NCBI GenBank assembly: GCA_004562765.1
Contig: SFRL01000003.1
Span: 62,001-126,000, forward strand
Origin: a bacterium
GTDB lineage: Bacteria; Bacillota; Clostridia; Lachnospirales; Lachnospiraceae
Reading direction: 5' to 3'
DNA length: 64,000 nt
Under the pieces are notes generated by a model. The model was not told where the DNA came from and searched no databases. It saw nothing but the letters and a program-made list of their open reading frames with translations. Both the position numbers and the translations under genes were made by a program. Numbering within the stretch: position 1 is the first letter of the stretch; each line of letters opens with the position of its first letter. Below, in pieces: positions 15,774 to 25,328 of the stretch.

Positions 15774-18659
15774 TCACTGACCGGTCAGTGCCTCGTACAG
15801 TGAATCAGCCTTTTCTTTGACCTTCGTGGTCAGACATGCACCGTATTTTGTATCAACGATGTATTCTGCTTCACAGTTGAAATAGGTCTTCGCTGTATCC
15901 TCATCGATATACGGTGTATTCTGGAACTCAACTTTGTACTTCTTGATCTCCTGCTCTGTTCCATCTGTGAGCGTAACAACCTTTGCCCCCACCCGGAACC
16001 GGTAAGATTTTGCTCCGTAAGTCATCGTCGCTTCCTGCCTGGAATCACTATATACATACCGGTAAGAACTGATACTCCGGTTACCGATCGTAGCGAGCGG
16101 TATGTACTGTGCTTCGGGATGACCGCTCAGCTGTGTATATACATACGGACTTCTCTGTGACATACACTTTGTTATAAACTGTTTCGCAAGAGCCTTTGCA
16201 TTGACATTGCTATATTCATCATAGAGCCAGTCAAGTGCTGTCGCCGCTGCGACCTTGCCCTCAGCATCCAGCTCATCGAAAGAACCACCGAGAACCTGCT
16301 CAATTGCATTCAACAATGCTCTTTCACTCATGGTTGCCGGATTCGTACTGCTGCTTCCACCTTTTCCGTTACCGTCGGTTCCGTTTCCACCGTTTCCGTC
16401 GGTTCCTGCTCCGCCGTTTCCGTCAGTTCCGTTTCCGCCGCTTCCGTCAGTTCCGTTTCCACCGCTTCCGTCAGTTCCGTTTCCACCGCTTCCGTCGGTT
16501 CCTAATCCACCGCTTCCGTCGGTTCCTGCTCCGCCACTTCCATCAGTTCCTGATCCGCTGCTTCCGTCAGTTCCCGATCCGCTTCCATCTGGAACTGTCG
16601 TTGCATTGGCCTGATCATAAAGACTGCTGTCCTTGCTTGATGCGATCGCCGTATCCAGCTTATCATCCCATTTTGCCTTATCGGATGAAGACAGATTGGA
16701 ATCTGCCAATGCATCCTTGATATCTTTCAGTGCATTTTCACCGCCCAGTGTAGCCAGCTCATCAAGCATATTCTGCAACCCGTCTGTTTCACCGTTGCTG
16801 ATCGCACTGAGCGCATCATTTTTCAGATCATTGATGCGACTTAAGAGACTCGTATCACCCAGTGCAACCTGAGCTGCGGCCTTTTCTGCCGCGCTTGCAG
16901 TAGCAGAATTCATGATACCGTATAATCTGGCTTCCTCTGCCGCGATCTTTTCACCGGTGTCCACCGCAAGTGAATTGTACTGCGCTGCAAGCTCCGGATT
17001 GTTGTCATCCAGCGCATCCTGCTGTTTGAGCAGATAATCGGCAAGCAGTGCTTTCAACCGCTCCAGCTCTGACATCAGGCTGACGTCTCCGTCCACAATC
17101 TTCTTTGCAAGATCCGTCAGCCATTCAATATGGTCTGCAGCCGACTGCTTTGCCTGCACTGCAAAGTCATCCTTAGGAATCCCATTCTCCTGATCGTAGG
17201 TCCACGTAATGCGCTCATAAATATAATTGATCGCATCGGAGGCGGACACGCGCATCTTATAGTCGGTGATCATGGTTTCCAATGCCGAGCGGGCCACCTC
17301 CAGAGGAACTGCATCATTTTTCAGGATCGCCTGCTTTGCCGTATCACTCTTATTTGCACTGACGGCAGCCTTGTATTCTGCGGAAGCTCCGGTCTTCAAT
17401 GCCTTTTCGTAAGCATCTGCCGCCGGCGGAATGAATTCCTCTTCCAAAAGACTTAGTTCCGCATCCGCATTTCCAACGATACCGTTTTCAATGTTCTGTG
17501 CATATTTAATATTATTTACGATTCCGGTAATTTCATCGTTGATCGAAATGCTGTCGCTCTCTTCACACATATCAACCAGTGAAGTCATCTGGCTGTAAAT
17601 ATATTTCCCGATCGTGGATCCGCTCTCGGTAAGTGCCTTGGACGCATAGGATGCGTAGCTTGTGTTGCATTCTCCAATGGCGGTTACAACTGCATCCAGC
17701 AAGGTGGAATCCAGTTCAAATGGCTCTTTATCATATTCATCCGAATTTTCATCGTAATAGGTACCGCTGACCTTCTTCGACAGTTCCGTTAAAAGACTGG
17801 TGCTTTGGACCGTGTAATTCAAACCCAGTGCGCCGGAAACCGTCTGGGGTTCTCCATCCTGACACAGCTTTGCATAAACCTCTGCACGTCTGGCGGCATC
17901 AACGCCCTCCATGAGGGACGAGATCACCTGGGCATCCTCATCCATGCCGGCGTTGCAGTATGCCTCGTACAGCTTCTGGAGATTTTTCAGTGTCTTGTCA
18001 CAATTATTCGTAGTCTCATTCTTTACATCACTTGCAAAAAATGAATTCAGCGACCGGTAAAGATATTTATGTACGCCCTCTTCCTCTTCGTTATAAGCCT
18101 GTGACCGTATCTGCCTTACGATCTCCAGCTCCGGAAGCTTTAACAGATCATAGGGATCCGGATCGTCATAGATACAGACCACTGCATCATCCGCGGCACT
18201 CCTTGTAATACCGTCAGCGCCTGTATAGTAAGCGACATACAGATCATCCAATTCCGATTCACTGACCGGTGTGCCTGCCGAGGTGATCGCAGAAAGTCCC
18301 GCAGCCTCGGTGATATCATACCAGGTGCCATCTGCAAGCTCGGATTTGTAATATACCACATCCTGATCCGAGTCAGACTGTGACTGTACCGCCTTTTCAT
18401 ACAGCTGATCCGTCATCGCCTGAATATGGATCAGATGCGTACCAATGAAAAGAACGGAGTTTTCGATCGTATGGGATTGCTTATAATTGCGAAAGCGTAC
18501 CGCGGTACTTACATCAAACTCCGCCCGCGCCTGTATGGCAGGAATGCCTGCTAAAAGCACGATCACTGCCAGCACAGCTGCCAAAGCAGCCGTCAGCCGC
18601 TTCTTATGAATGCTCATATGCTTTTTTATGCTTTCCTTACTCATGGCTGTGTTCCTCAT
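15774..18659 (-). CDS. Exported eCIS-locus protein with Gly/Asp repeat linker
   Basis: A 961-residue exported protein. Residues 20-46 are a signal peptide or anchor (KKRLTAALAAVLAVIVLLAG, then an IQARA cleavage-like site). Residues 47 to about 680 are mostly helical. Residues about 687-764 are eight-residue GTDGSGGN-like repeats forming a flexible linker. The last 190 residues form a compact domain with beta-rich YVYSDSRQEATMTYGAKSYR. The ATG overlaps the preceding stop by 4 bp (ATGA), and GGAGG stands 5 bp before it. No cell-wall sorting signal is visible. Function is unknown; the linker suggests it spans or extends from the cell wall. Confidence 0.65.
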   Translation of the reverse strand: MRNTAMSKESIKKHMSIHKKRLTAALAAVLAVIVLLAGIPAIQARAEFDVSTAVRFRNYKQSHTIENSVLFIGTHLIHIQAMTDQLYEKAVQSQSDSDQDVVYYKSELADGTWYDITEAAGLSAITSAGTPVSESELDDLYVAYYTGADGITRSAADDAVVCIYDDPDPYDLLKLPELEIVRQIRSQAYNEEEEGVHKYLYRSLNSFFASDVKNETTNNCDKTLKNLQKLYEAYCNAGMDEDAQVISSLMEGVDAARRAEVYAKLCQDGEPQTVSGALGLNYTVQSTSLLTELSKKVSGTYYDENSDEYDKEPFELDSTLLDAVVTAIGECNTSYASYASKALTESGSTIGKYIYSQMTSLVDMCEESDSISINDEITGIVNNIKYAQNIENGIVGNADAELSLLEEEFIPPAADAYEKALKTGASAEYKAAVSANKSDTAKQAILKNDAVPLEVARSALETMITDYKMRVSASDAINYIYERITWTYDQENGIPKDDFAVQAKQSAADHIEWLTDLAKKIVDGDVSLMSELERLKALLADYLLKQQDALDDNNPELAAQYNSLAVDTGEKIAAEEARLYGIMNSATASAAEKAAAQVALGDTSLLSRINDLKNDALSAISNGETDGLQNMLDELATLGGENALKDIKDALADSNLSSSDKAKWDDKLDTAIASSKDSSLYDQANATTVPDGSGSGTDGSSGSGTDGSGGAGTDGSGGLGTDGSGGNGTDGSGGNGTDGSGGNGTDGNGGAGTDGNGGNGTDGNGKGGSSSTNPATMSERALLNAIEQVLGGSFDELDAEGKVAAATALDWLYDEYSNVNAKALAKQFITKCMSQRSPYVYTQLSGHPEAQYIPLATIGNRSISSYRYVYSDSRQEATMTYGAKSYRFRVGAKVVTLTDGTEQEIKKYKVEFQNTPYIDEDTAKTYFNCEAEYIVDTKYGACLTTKVKEKADSLYEALTGQ
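16362..16600 (-). repeat. 24-bp in-frame tandem repeats (Gly/Asp linker)
   Basis: About ten imperfect 24-bp units encode G-T-D-G-S/N-G-G-N/A. Three central units are almost identical. The tract encodes residues about 687-764 of the exported 961-residue protein and is a likely site of length variation between strains. Confidence 0.9.
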
Positions 18660-20737
18660 TGTGCCTCCTGCTTTTTCAAAAGCTTCATGTTTGCAGTATC
18701 AAAGGTTCCATCATACAGCTTTGTCTTCGCCGAGTCATAAAACTCGATCGTTACCTTGGACAGATCCGGTTCCAGCACGGAAAGATACTTAAAGACTGTC
18801 GCAACCGTGATCGGTTCCTCCGTAACCAGATACTTCCCGTCATCCGTTCGGATCAGGTAATAGCAGATCCCTTCCTGTGCTTCCGGTGAAAGTGTCACCT
18901 CAGTAAAGCCGGTGGTGTCATTGAGCTGACAACTGTAGGTACCAACCTCAAGACTCTCCTGGTCCTGTATATGATAGCCGGTGGTGATTTCCAGTTCACC
19001 GCTCAGAGAAGAAGGATCGATCTCACAATCATCCACAAATGTGCCGTCATTATAAAACCGAATCTTTACAACCTTCACGTCTTTTAATGCCAGCGCCAGA
19101 TGGCGCAGTGTTTTGTCAATGGCGGTCCGGCCACCGATCTGCGTATCGTCACACCACAGCTCAAAATCTGTGATCTCGCCTTCCAGTTCCTCTGCCAGCT
19201 GCACACGCAGGCGGAACTCCTGATTCTGGATGATCTGTTCAATATAGTAGTGAGAGCCTTCCACATTTTCTTCGATGATCACACTCTCTCCACCGTCTGC
19301 AGCGTTTACATCCAGTCCACCCTCTGAGATATATTTGGAAATCGCTCCACAGGTCAGCCGGTCAAATTCATAAAGGCTGCTGGAATAAAGCTTGGCACCT
19401 TCCATCATTTCACTTTGCAGTGTCTCATAGTTATCAAGGGATGAGGTGTACTCATCGTAGGTCATGACACCGGATCTGTTTAAAAACAGGTCTTTGTCCA
19501 GCTGACGTTTTGCCGCATTCACCTGATCGATCAGTTCCTTATAAGAATTCTTCACAGAAACATAATTGTCAAAGGAATCCTCCACCTGGGAAGTAATCTC
19601 TGCCTTGATGCTCTCTGCTTCCAGTCTGGCATCCTGATACTCTAATGCCGATTCATACAAGGCATAGGGTTCATCCTCCACATAGCGGGAACCGTCAATG
19701 GCACCCTTGAACCACACCTTTGGAAACCTAAAGAATATGATCCGGTAAGAACCGTCCCATGGCTTATCAACAGCTTCCAAAAACTCCTTATATGTTTTCT
19801 TAAAAGCTTTTGCGTTGATCTTTTCTCCATTCAATGCCTGATTATAATAGCTGCGGATCATTCCCATCTTGCTGCCGTACTGCTTGCTCATCAACTGATA
19901 ATTGGTAGTAAGCTGCACATAGGCGGACTGCTGGGCGATCTTTGCCTCATAATAAGTCTGATCGTGATCCAGCGTGTACTGGATCAGATCATTGATTACC
20001 TCACTGCGCTTCATATCCGCTTCGATCAGCGGATTTTCAAAGGTATATGCTGTATAGATATCCTCATTTCCCGTCAGATTGACCAGGCGTTTTTTTCGCG
20101 AGATCAGATTTCGGGAGGCAGAAGAGATCTTTGATTGCAGGGATCTGGCTTTGGACGACATCGCATCAATATCTCCCTGCGTCGCCTGTCCGACCCACAG
20201 CTTCATTTTATTCTTCTCGATCGCTTTATTTGTAGCATCCAGCTTCTTTTGATTCAGATCGATCTCTGTTTCCAGCATCACGATATCCAGATAAACGCTA
20301 TTCACCTGCTGATAGATCTCAAACTTCTGATCCGTGATCTGATGTTTGAGAATATCGATCTCATACTGGATGGACATCGGCTTAAACTCAAACTCAAATG
20401 CCTCAGCCAGATCCGGTTTCGTAGGAAACTTAAAGGAAAGCAGCGGACTCCATCGGAAGGTGGACATATTCTTCTGCTTCATCTTGATCGTTTTGATCGA
20501 CTGTTCCAGCTGAACCTTTTTTGTCTCCAGCTTGTTCTCCAGCTGTTCCAGCTTCGAGCTGTTGCTATAGGCCTGTGCACGCGCCTGCGACAGGGTATAA
20601 ACGGCCTTCACCTGAGCCTTTGCATCCATCGATTCCCAGCTCACCACTGACGTGACAACCAATGCAATGGCGAGCACAAGGGCCAGTATGCGGTTATGTC
20701 CTGATCGCTCTACTGTTTTCGGACTCTTAAGGCTCAT
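18656..20737 (-). CDS. TolC-like coiled-coil exported protein
   Basis: A 693-residue protein with a signal peptide or anchor at about 17-37 (ILALVLAIALVVTSVVSWE). From residue 46 it reads like an outer membrane efflux (TolC) protein: YTLSQARAQAYSNSSKLEQL, QVNSVYLDIVMLETEIDLNQ and LWVGQATQGDIDAM are the alternating long-helix patterns of that family, seen again at 375-470. A further 200 residues contain two beta-rich repeats. There is no outer membrane in this kind of bacterium, so it more likely forms a coiled-coil stalk across the cell wall. It is translationally coupled to the exported gene that follows. Confidence 0.62.
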   Translation of the reverse strand: MSLKSPKTVERSGHNRILALVLAIALVVTSVVSWESMDAKAQVKAVYTLSQARAQAYSNSSKLEQLENKLETKKVQLEQSIKTIKMKQKNMSTFRWSPLLSFKFPTKPDLAEAFEFEFKPMSIQYEIDILKHQITDQKFEIYQQVNSVYLDIVMLETEIDLNQKKLDATNKAIEKNKMKLWVGQATQGDIDAMSSKARSLQSKISSASRNLISRKKRLVNLTGNEDIYTAYTFENPLIEADMKRSEVINDLIQYTLDHDQTYYEAKIAQQSAYVQLTTNYQLMSKQYGSKMGMIRSYYNQALNGEKINAKAFKKTYKEFLEAVDKPWDGSYRIIFFRFPKVWFKGAIDGSRYVEDEPYALYESALEYQDARLEAESIKAEITSQVEDSFDNYVSVKNSYKELIDQVNAAKRQLDKDLFLNRSGVMTYDEYTSSLDNYETLQSEMMEGAKLYSSSLYEFDRLTCGAISKYISEGGLDVNAADGGESVIIEENVEGSHYYIEQIIQNQEFRLRVQLAEELEGEITDFELWCDDTQIGGRTAIDKTLRHLALALKDVKVVKIRFYNDGTFVDDCEIDPSSLSGELEITTGYHIQDQESLEVGTYSCQLNDTTGFTEVTLSPEAQEGICYYLIRTDDGKYLVTEEPITVATVFKYLSVLEPDLSKVTIEFYDSAKTKLYDGTFDTANMKLLKKQEAQ

Positions 20738-20739
20738 TT

Positions 20740-21972
20740 CTATTCACCGCCTTCCTCACTCATAATGGAATAGAATGCAAATGTTCCGTTTCTGTCACCA
20801 CAGACGAAGGTGTAAAGCAGACCGTCCTTACGGAAAGAATACAGATAAACCGGATAATCCTCCTGCACTCCGTCCACCGTGAAGACGTTCGTGAATTCCT
20901 CTGTCGTATCCATCTCCACACTTCCATTTAACGTCTGTTTCTGTTTATTTAAGTAGTTGATCGCCACTGCCTCCGGCAGTGTCACGATGGAATTGCCGTC
21001 GTAGACCTCTGTTCCGAACACATTCCGAAGATCAGCGATCGTACTGCATTCGTTTTTACCAAATGTGATCGTGTTTTTCAGCACGTAGATGCTGTCCACC
21101 ATCACGGTATCTTCCAGATTCTCCTCATCCGTCACACCAACGTATAATGCGTTGATATCCGGCATGAGTACGCTAAATTGAATATCATCCTGATAGATGA
21201 TCCGCTCGCCTTTATAATTCTGAGCCACCTCAGCAGTGGACTTTCCAAGCAGTGCGCTGTATACAAGCTGATCCTGCGAGAAGCTTCCCTCATAGATGGG
21301 CTTATCTCCGGCTCCATACAGCTTTCCGGTGCCTTCCTTCATACCTCTCGCAAACTCGCCATCATAGACAAGTGTTCCGTTTTCCCGATACAGCTTTCCG
21401 GTACCCTCGTAAAGATTACCGCTGAAATTACCCTTATAGTGCATCGTTCCATCCGGATAATACTGCGTGCCTGATCCTTCATACTCATTATTTACAAAAT
21501 TACCCTGATAAAGAAGGGTTCCATCCACGCCATAAAGATTGCCATATCCGTTCACGCCACCCTTTTCTACATCACCCTGATAGGCAATATAGCCGGACTT
21601 TCCGCGGATACGGACGGTTCCCTTTGCAAAGCGAAGCATCATATCATCGTAATCATAGGTCTTGATCCCGTCTGTCTGCTTCTGCGGCAGATACATGGAG
21701 CGGATGCTGACCAGATAGATCATGCTGAGCACGCCGATGACGATCAGGATCGCGTAGGCAAGCTTTTTGCTGACAAGCCATCCGAACACCTCGTAGTAAT
21801 CCTTCTTATGCTTTGGCCGTACATCGAAGACCTTGAGAAAAAACTCCCGGATCTTCGCGATCAGCCTTGCACGGAGAAAGCTGGCACTCGTAAGCTGTCT
21901 GAATTTTGTAACAAGCGGTGTGATCTTTGCCTTTATAGATGCAAGCAGCACCTGAATGAGATTATTTCCCAC
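20740..21972 (-). CDS. Membrane protein with MORN repeats
   Basis: A 410-residue protein with a basic, amphipathic N-terminus, one membrane segment at about 71-91 (LAYAILIVIGVLSMIYLVSI) and five MORN repeats at about 130-234, with cores such as YQGNFVNNEYEGSGTQYYPDG and YDGEFARGMKEGTGKLY. The remainder (about 240-410) is an uncharacterised domain. By the positive-inside rule the MORN part faces outward. MORN repeats usually act as protein- or lipid-binding strips. It lies 2 bp upstream of the TolC-like gene, suggesting the products act together at the envelope. Confidence 0.72.
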   Translation of the reverse strand: MGNNLIQVLLASIKAKITPLVTKFRQLTSASFLRARLIAKIREFFLKVFDVRPKHKKDYYEVFGWLVSKKLAYAILIVIGVLSMIYLVSIRSMYLPQKQTDGIKTYDYDDMMLRFAKGTVRIRGKSGYIAYQGDVEKGGVNGYGNLYGVDGTLLYQGNFVNNEYEGSGTQYYPDGTMHYKGNFSGNLYEGTGKLYRENGTLVYDGEFARGMKEGTGKLYGAGDKPIYEGSFSQDQLVYSALLGKSTAEVAQNYKGERIIYQDDIQFSVLMPDINALYVGVTDEENLEDTVMVDSIYVLKNTITFGKNECSTIADLRNVFGTEVYDGNSIVTLPEAVAINYLNKQKQTLNGSVEMDTTEEFTNVFTVDGVQEDYPVYLYSFRKDGLLYTFVCGDRNGTFAFYSIMSEEGGE

Positions 21973-22014
21973 TTCTATTTACCCCTGTCTTTCTACCCCT
22001 GAAACTGTTGTCTC

Positions 22015-24444
22015 TTACTCCTCATAACGGAGTGCGCAGGTCGCATCCTCTGCATGCTCCATATTCAGATAGGTCTCACATGTAAACAGATACCATTTTG
22101 AGATCTCATCTGTCGGAAGCTCTTTTAATATATCTGAAAAAGCGCTTCTTGCCAGATAAAAATCATGCTGATAGAACAACTCCAATGCCTGTTCAAACCG
22201 CCCACAGACTGCACGCTTCCGATCCCGTTCACGCACATCGTAGGCATCCAGCACCTCGTACATATTCATCTTTTTGCCACTGCTTGCCATCTGGATATAT
22301 CCGATGCAACGCAGGGCGCCCTCATAGTTTTCGCGTTCCTTCACCGTTTCTGAGATCACAAGGCGAAGACCATGCTCTCTGAACCATGTAGCAAAGTGCT
22401 CGATCTCATCTGTATCCGGAGATACAAGAAATGCACTGCTCTGCTGGTTCGTTCCTGCCACACCATACACAAATGAAGAGTAATGAAGCAGGATCGTTGT
22501 GCGTGGAACGCTTCCTGTTTGTTCAGCCTCCTGCTCCCTGAATTCCTTTAAGAAATCCACGGAGTTGCTGAGCGTATTGCTATTTTTCTCCATATAGAGG
22601 AAACGAAGAATCGAAAGAGATCCGTCTCCTGAGACAAACACTCCATCCTTTTCCTCCTGGTATCTTCCGACCATTGCGATCAGCCGGTTCAACCTTCCGA
22701 TCTCCTGCTCGCTGCCACTTCTTGCGCCAACGGTTGAGATCATTGCCATCGTTCCATTTAATCTGGTGACATCTCCACTGGTCACCTCGGTGATGGACGC
22801 CTTATTTAACAGCCGTTCGATATTTTTCGGTGCAAACCGGTAATATGCCTCGAACGTTAAAAACTTTACATAATTGACGCTGCGGATCTTCTTCTGGATC
22901 TCTCCAAGTGCGCTCCAAAGCGTGCGCATGTCCCCACCATAAACTCTCGGACGCTCCACGTCCGTTCTGCCATTTGCCACAAACTGCATACTCTCTGCCA
23001 GTCTGCCAAGGTCTGCGGACTGCATAGCAAGGATCACGACACATAAAAAACTTGCCAGCGCAAAGATGATCAGTGCTGCCACAAGCTCCCTCTGCCAGTT
23101 TTCAATTGCGAGAGAATCATCACGATATACGCCAAAAAGCACATATCCGGTGTCTGTCACTTCTCCTGCGGTTGCGGCTAAGATCTGATAATCGACCCCG
23201 TCCAGTGTAAAACAGCGGGATGCGATGCTCTCCGGACGGATCAAAGAGCTCACAAACTCATCACCCGGTTTAAAATAACGTGCATCTACGGTCTCATGGT
23301 TTCGACCGCTGGTACTTACACAAATGTTATGGTCTGAGGCATCTGCAAAAAACAGATCCACACAACCATCATCCTTTGTCTGAGTATATGCGATATTCAA
23401 CCGGTTCAAAAGCTGTACATATTCATCGCCGGTATAGAAGGTGTCGTCCGTAAACGGAAGATCAGATGGCTCACCGACATCGTTTAACACATCATTGAGC
23501 ACCGCACTGAGCCACTTCGTCTTGGCCTCGTCTTCCGTCTGCACCTGTTTGGAAACAAGTGTTGCAAAACCGCCAAATACGATCGCCGCAAGCACCAGCT
23601 CCACAACCATCACCGTATAGACCACGCGGTTGCGGTTTTTAAACAGCAGATACAGCAGAAAGATCATAAGCCAGCCTGCCGCCACTGCGATCAGCCAGTA
23701 GATCCGATAGTTTCCGTGCAGTGCCATGAGCTGTCCAAAGCTCATATGACAAAGGGAATATGTATAACGGGCACTGTCATCCAGCGCAAAGGGTCCGGAC
23801 ACAAGGTCAGCATCTGTCCGAACCGAAATCCCTCCCATCTCGTAAGCGGCTTCCACAAATGTGCGCCCCGGCGCAGCCTCCTGACGAAGGGAGCTTTCCA
23901 GCTCCAGTTCGGATGAAACCGCGGTTTTGGGATCCGTCAGTTGTTGTAACGATACCTCATAAACACTTGCCGCTGATCCATCTGTTGTGACAGTTGAAAG
24001 ATAACATGTGTTTTCATCTACCGCAACATCTGTAAGCCGGTCGTTATCATACAAAGAGATCGCCGGCGTCATGCGGACAAGCTGAAGTCCATTTTTAAAT
24101 TCAAGGATCACATACACACGCTGCGAATCTGCCGCAGCGGACTTCGGTATCTCCATGACAGCATATAGTTTGTCCTGATCCGATGCGATCCGGTGGATCT
24201 GCGCCAGATCCTGTAGTTCATTTGTTGAGAAGAAATCTGTCACGTTCCCGTACAGATCCATCTCATAGATCACTCCTTCTGTTTTCTCATTATCCGAAAC
24301 ATAAACCTTCTGATCCACCGTACATCCGTCATTATCATACGCGTAAATCCCATCCGGTTGTCCGTTCCAGACACAATAACCGTATAGCGCTGTGGCCATC
24401 AGCAACCATACAAGACCGATGATCATCGGAATTCTTTTTTTCAT
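22015..24444 (-). CDS. Membrane protein with HAMP-like linker and degenerate class III cyclase-like domain
   Basis: An 809-residue protein with membrane segments at about 7-26, 248-268, 275-296 and 452-473. Two outside regions (27-247 and 297-451) may be sensory; the first has propeller-like repeats. A HAMP-like stretch (about 476-525) leads to YYRFAPKNIERLLNKASITE, which matches the conserved entry into class III nucleotidyl cyclase domains. The expected metal-binding Asp positions read TMAMISTVGAR instead, so catalysis is unlikely. The C-terminal 50 residues are a TPR-like helical hairpin, as in some cyclases. I infer a signalling or scaffold role for the membrane part of the injection system. 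Confidence 0.58.
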   Translation of the reverse strand: MKKRIPMIIGLVWLLMATALYGYCVWNGQPDGIYAYDNDGCTVDQKVYVSDNEKTEGVIYEMDLYGNVTDFFSTNELQDLAQIHRIASDQDKLYAVMEIPKSAAADSQRVYVILEFKNGLQLVRMTPAISLYDNDRLTDVAVDENTCYLSTVTTDGSAASVYEVSLQQLTDPKTAVSSELELESSLRQEAAPGRTFVEAAYEMGGISVRTDADLVSGPFALDDSARYTYSLCHMSFGQLMALHGNYRIYWLIAVAAGWLMIFLLYLLFKNRNRVVYTVMVVELVLAAIVFGGFATLVSKQVQTEDEAKTKWLSAVLNDVLNDVGEPSDLPFTDDTFYTGDEYVQLLNRLNIAYTQTKDDGCVDLFFADASDHNICVSTSGRNHETVDARYFKPGDEFVSSLIRPESIASRCFTLDGVDYQILAATAGEVTDTGYVLFGVYRDDSLAIENWQRELVAALIIFALASFLCVVILAMQSADLGRLAESMQFVANGRTDVERPRVYGGDMRTLWSALGEIQKKIRSVNYVKFLTFEAYYRFAPKNIERLLNKASITEVTSGDVTRLNGTMAMISTVGARSGSEQEIGRLNRLIAMVGRYQEEKDGVFVSGDGSLSILRFLYMEKNSNTLSNSVDFLKEFREQEAEQTGSVPRTTILLHYSSFVYGVAGTNQQSSAFLVSPDTDEIEHFATWFREHGLRLVISETVKERENYEGALRCIGYIQMASSGKKMNMYEVLDAYDVRERDRKRAVCGRFEQALELFYQHDFYLARSAFSDILKELPTDEISKWYLFTCETYLNMEHAEDATCALRYEE

Positions 24445-24468
24445 AATTACATGTTCTCCCGGATTGTT

Positions 24469-25314
24469 TTATTGTAGCAACGACTCTGTTCCGATCTTTT
24501 TAAAACCGTTGATAAAGAGACGAAGCCACGGGATATCACCAAAGATCGCCTGTGTCGCAAAGGTGGCGATCACCAAAAGCACTAACAGGATACACACCCA
24601 GAACAACACATGAAAAAGGGAATCCCTGTTCCTCATGAACCATGCACGTATTCCTGCGATCACACCTCTGCGCTTTTTCGGCGCGGCCGCGATCCGGATA
24701 TCCTTATACAGCTCCGTAAAACGGTGATAACTCTTTTTTGAAATTTTTTTATCAAGCAGCTGATAGCTGATGGCTTTCTGCGATGCCTTCGGCTCCAGCA
24801 GTTCTCTTAAGATCTTCGCACACTGGACCGCGCAGTCGCGCTCCGTCTTTTTCAGATCAAGATCCTCCAGACGGATCGAATAACCCAGATATACGTTATG
24901 ATTCTTTGCGAGATGCAGTTGTCTTTGCTCTAAGATCAGGTAAAGGATCGGATATGGGATCTCTGAGGCGATGCAAGCAAGGATCGTATTGATGCAGATC
25001 TCTTCGCACTCGCTCAGCTTATAGGAATCTCCCATATAAAAGTCCTTCAGTGAACGCTCCTTCAGGTACGGATACACGATCACAAATGCGCCCTGATCCG
25101 AAAAGCTTTCCACACAGGAAGCTTCTTTTGTATATTCGGACTGCTCATAAACTGCCAGAAATTTCTTCACCATCTCATGGTCATGCACCACAAGTACCGT
25201 GTACAGCCCCTCATCGGAGGTGTTAAGATCCTGACAGATCATGATGTCATTGATCTTTGTCCGCTCAATGACACGTATGCACTTTAAACGCATTTTCTGC
25301 GACTGATATATCAT
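24469..25314 (-). CDS. C-terminally anchored protein with pseudokinase-like fold
   Basis: A 281-residue protein with one membrane segment at about 234-257 preceded by a basic stretch, so residues 1-230 are cytoplasmic. Residues 75-150 (VIVYPYLKERSLKDFYM, then LHLAKNHNVYLGYSIRLEDL) resemble the hinge and catalytic-loop region of Ser/Thr kinase folds without the catalytic HRD or DFG residues, somewhat like EssB/YukC pseudokinases of type VII secretion. The resemblance is by eye and weak. It lies 14 bp after the first gene of the operon. Confidence 0.45.
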   Translation of the reverse strand: MIYQSQKMRLKCIRVIERTKINDIMICQDLNTSDEGLYTVLVVHDHEMVKKFLAVYEQSEYTKEASCVESFSDQGAFVIVYPYLKERSLKDFYMGDSYKLSECEEICINTILACIASEIPYPILYLILEQRQLHLAKNHNVYLGYSIRLEDLDLKKTERDCAVQCAKILRELLEPKASQKAISYQLLDKKISKKSYHRFTELYKDIRIAAAPKKRRGVIAGIRAWFMRNRDSLFHVLFWVCILLVLLVIATFATQAIFGDIPWLRLFINGFKKIGTESLLQ

Positions 25315-25328
25315 ACTATCAGCCCTCC

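Noticed and set aside
16235..16720. Plus-strand open frames rich in Arg/Phe or Pro over the Gly/Asp repeats
   Set aside because: They are mirror images of the 24-bp repeats of the minus-strand gene and have no ribosome binding site.
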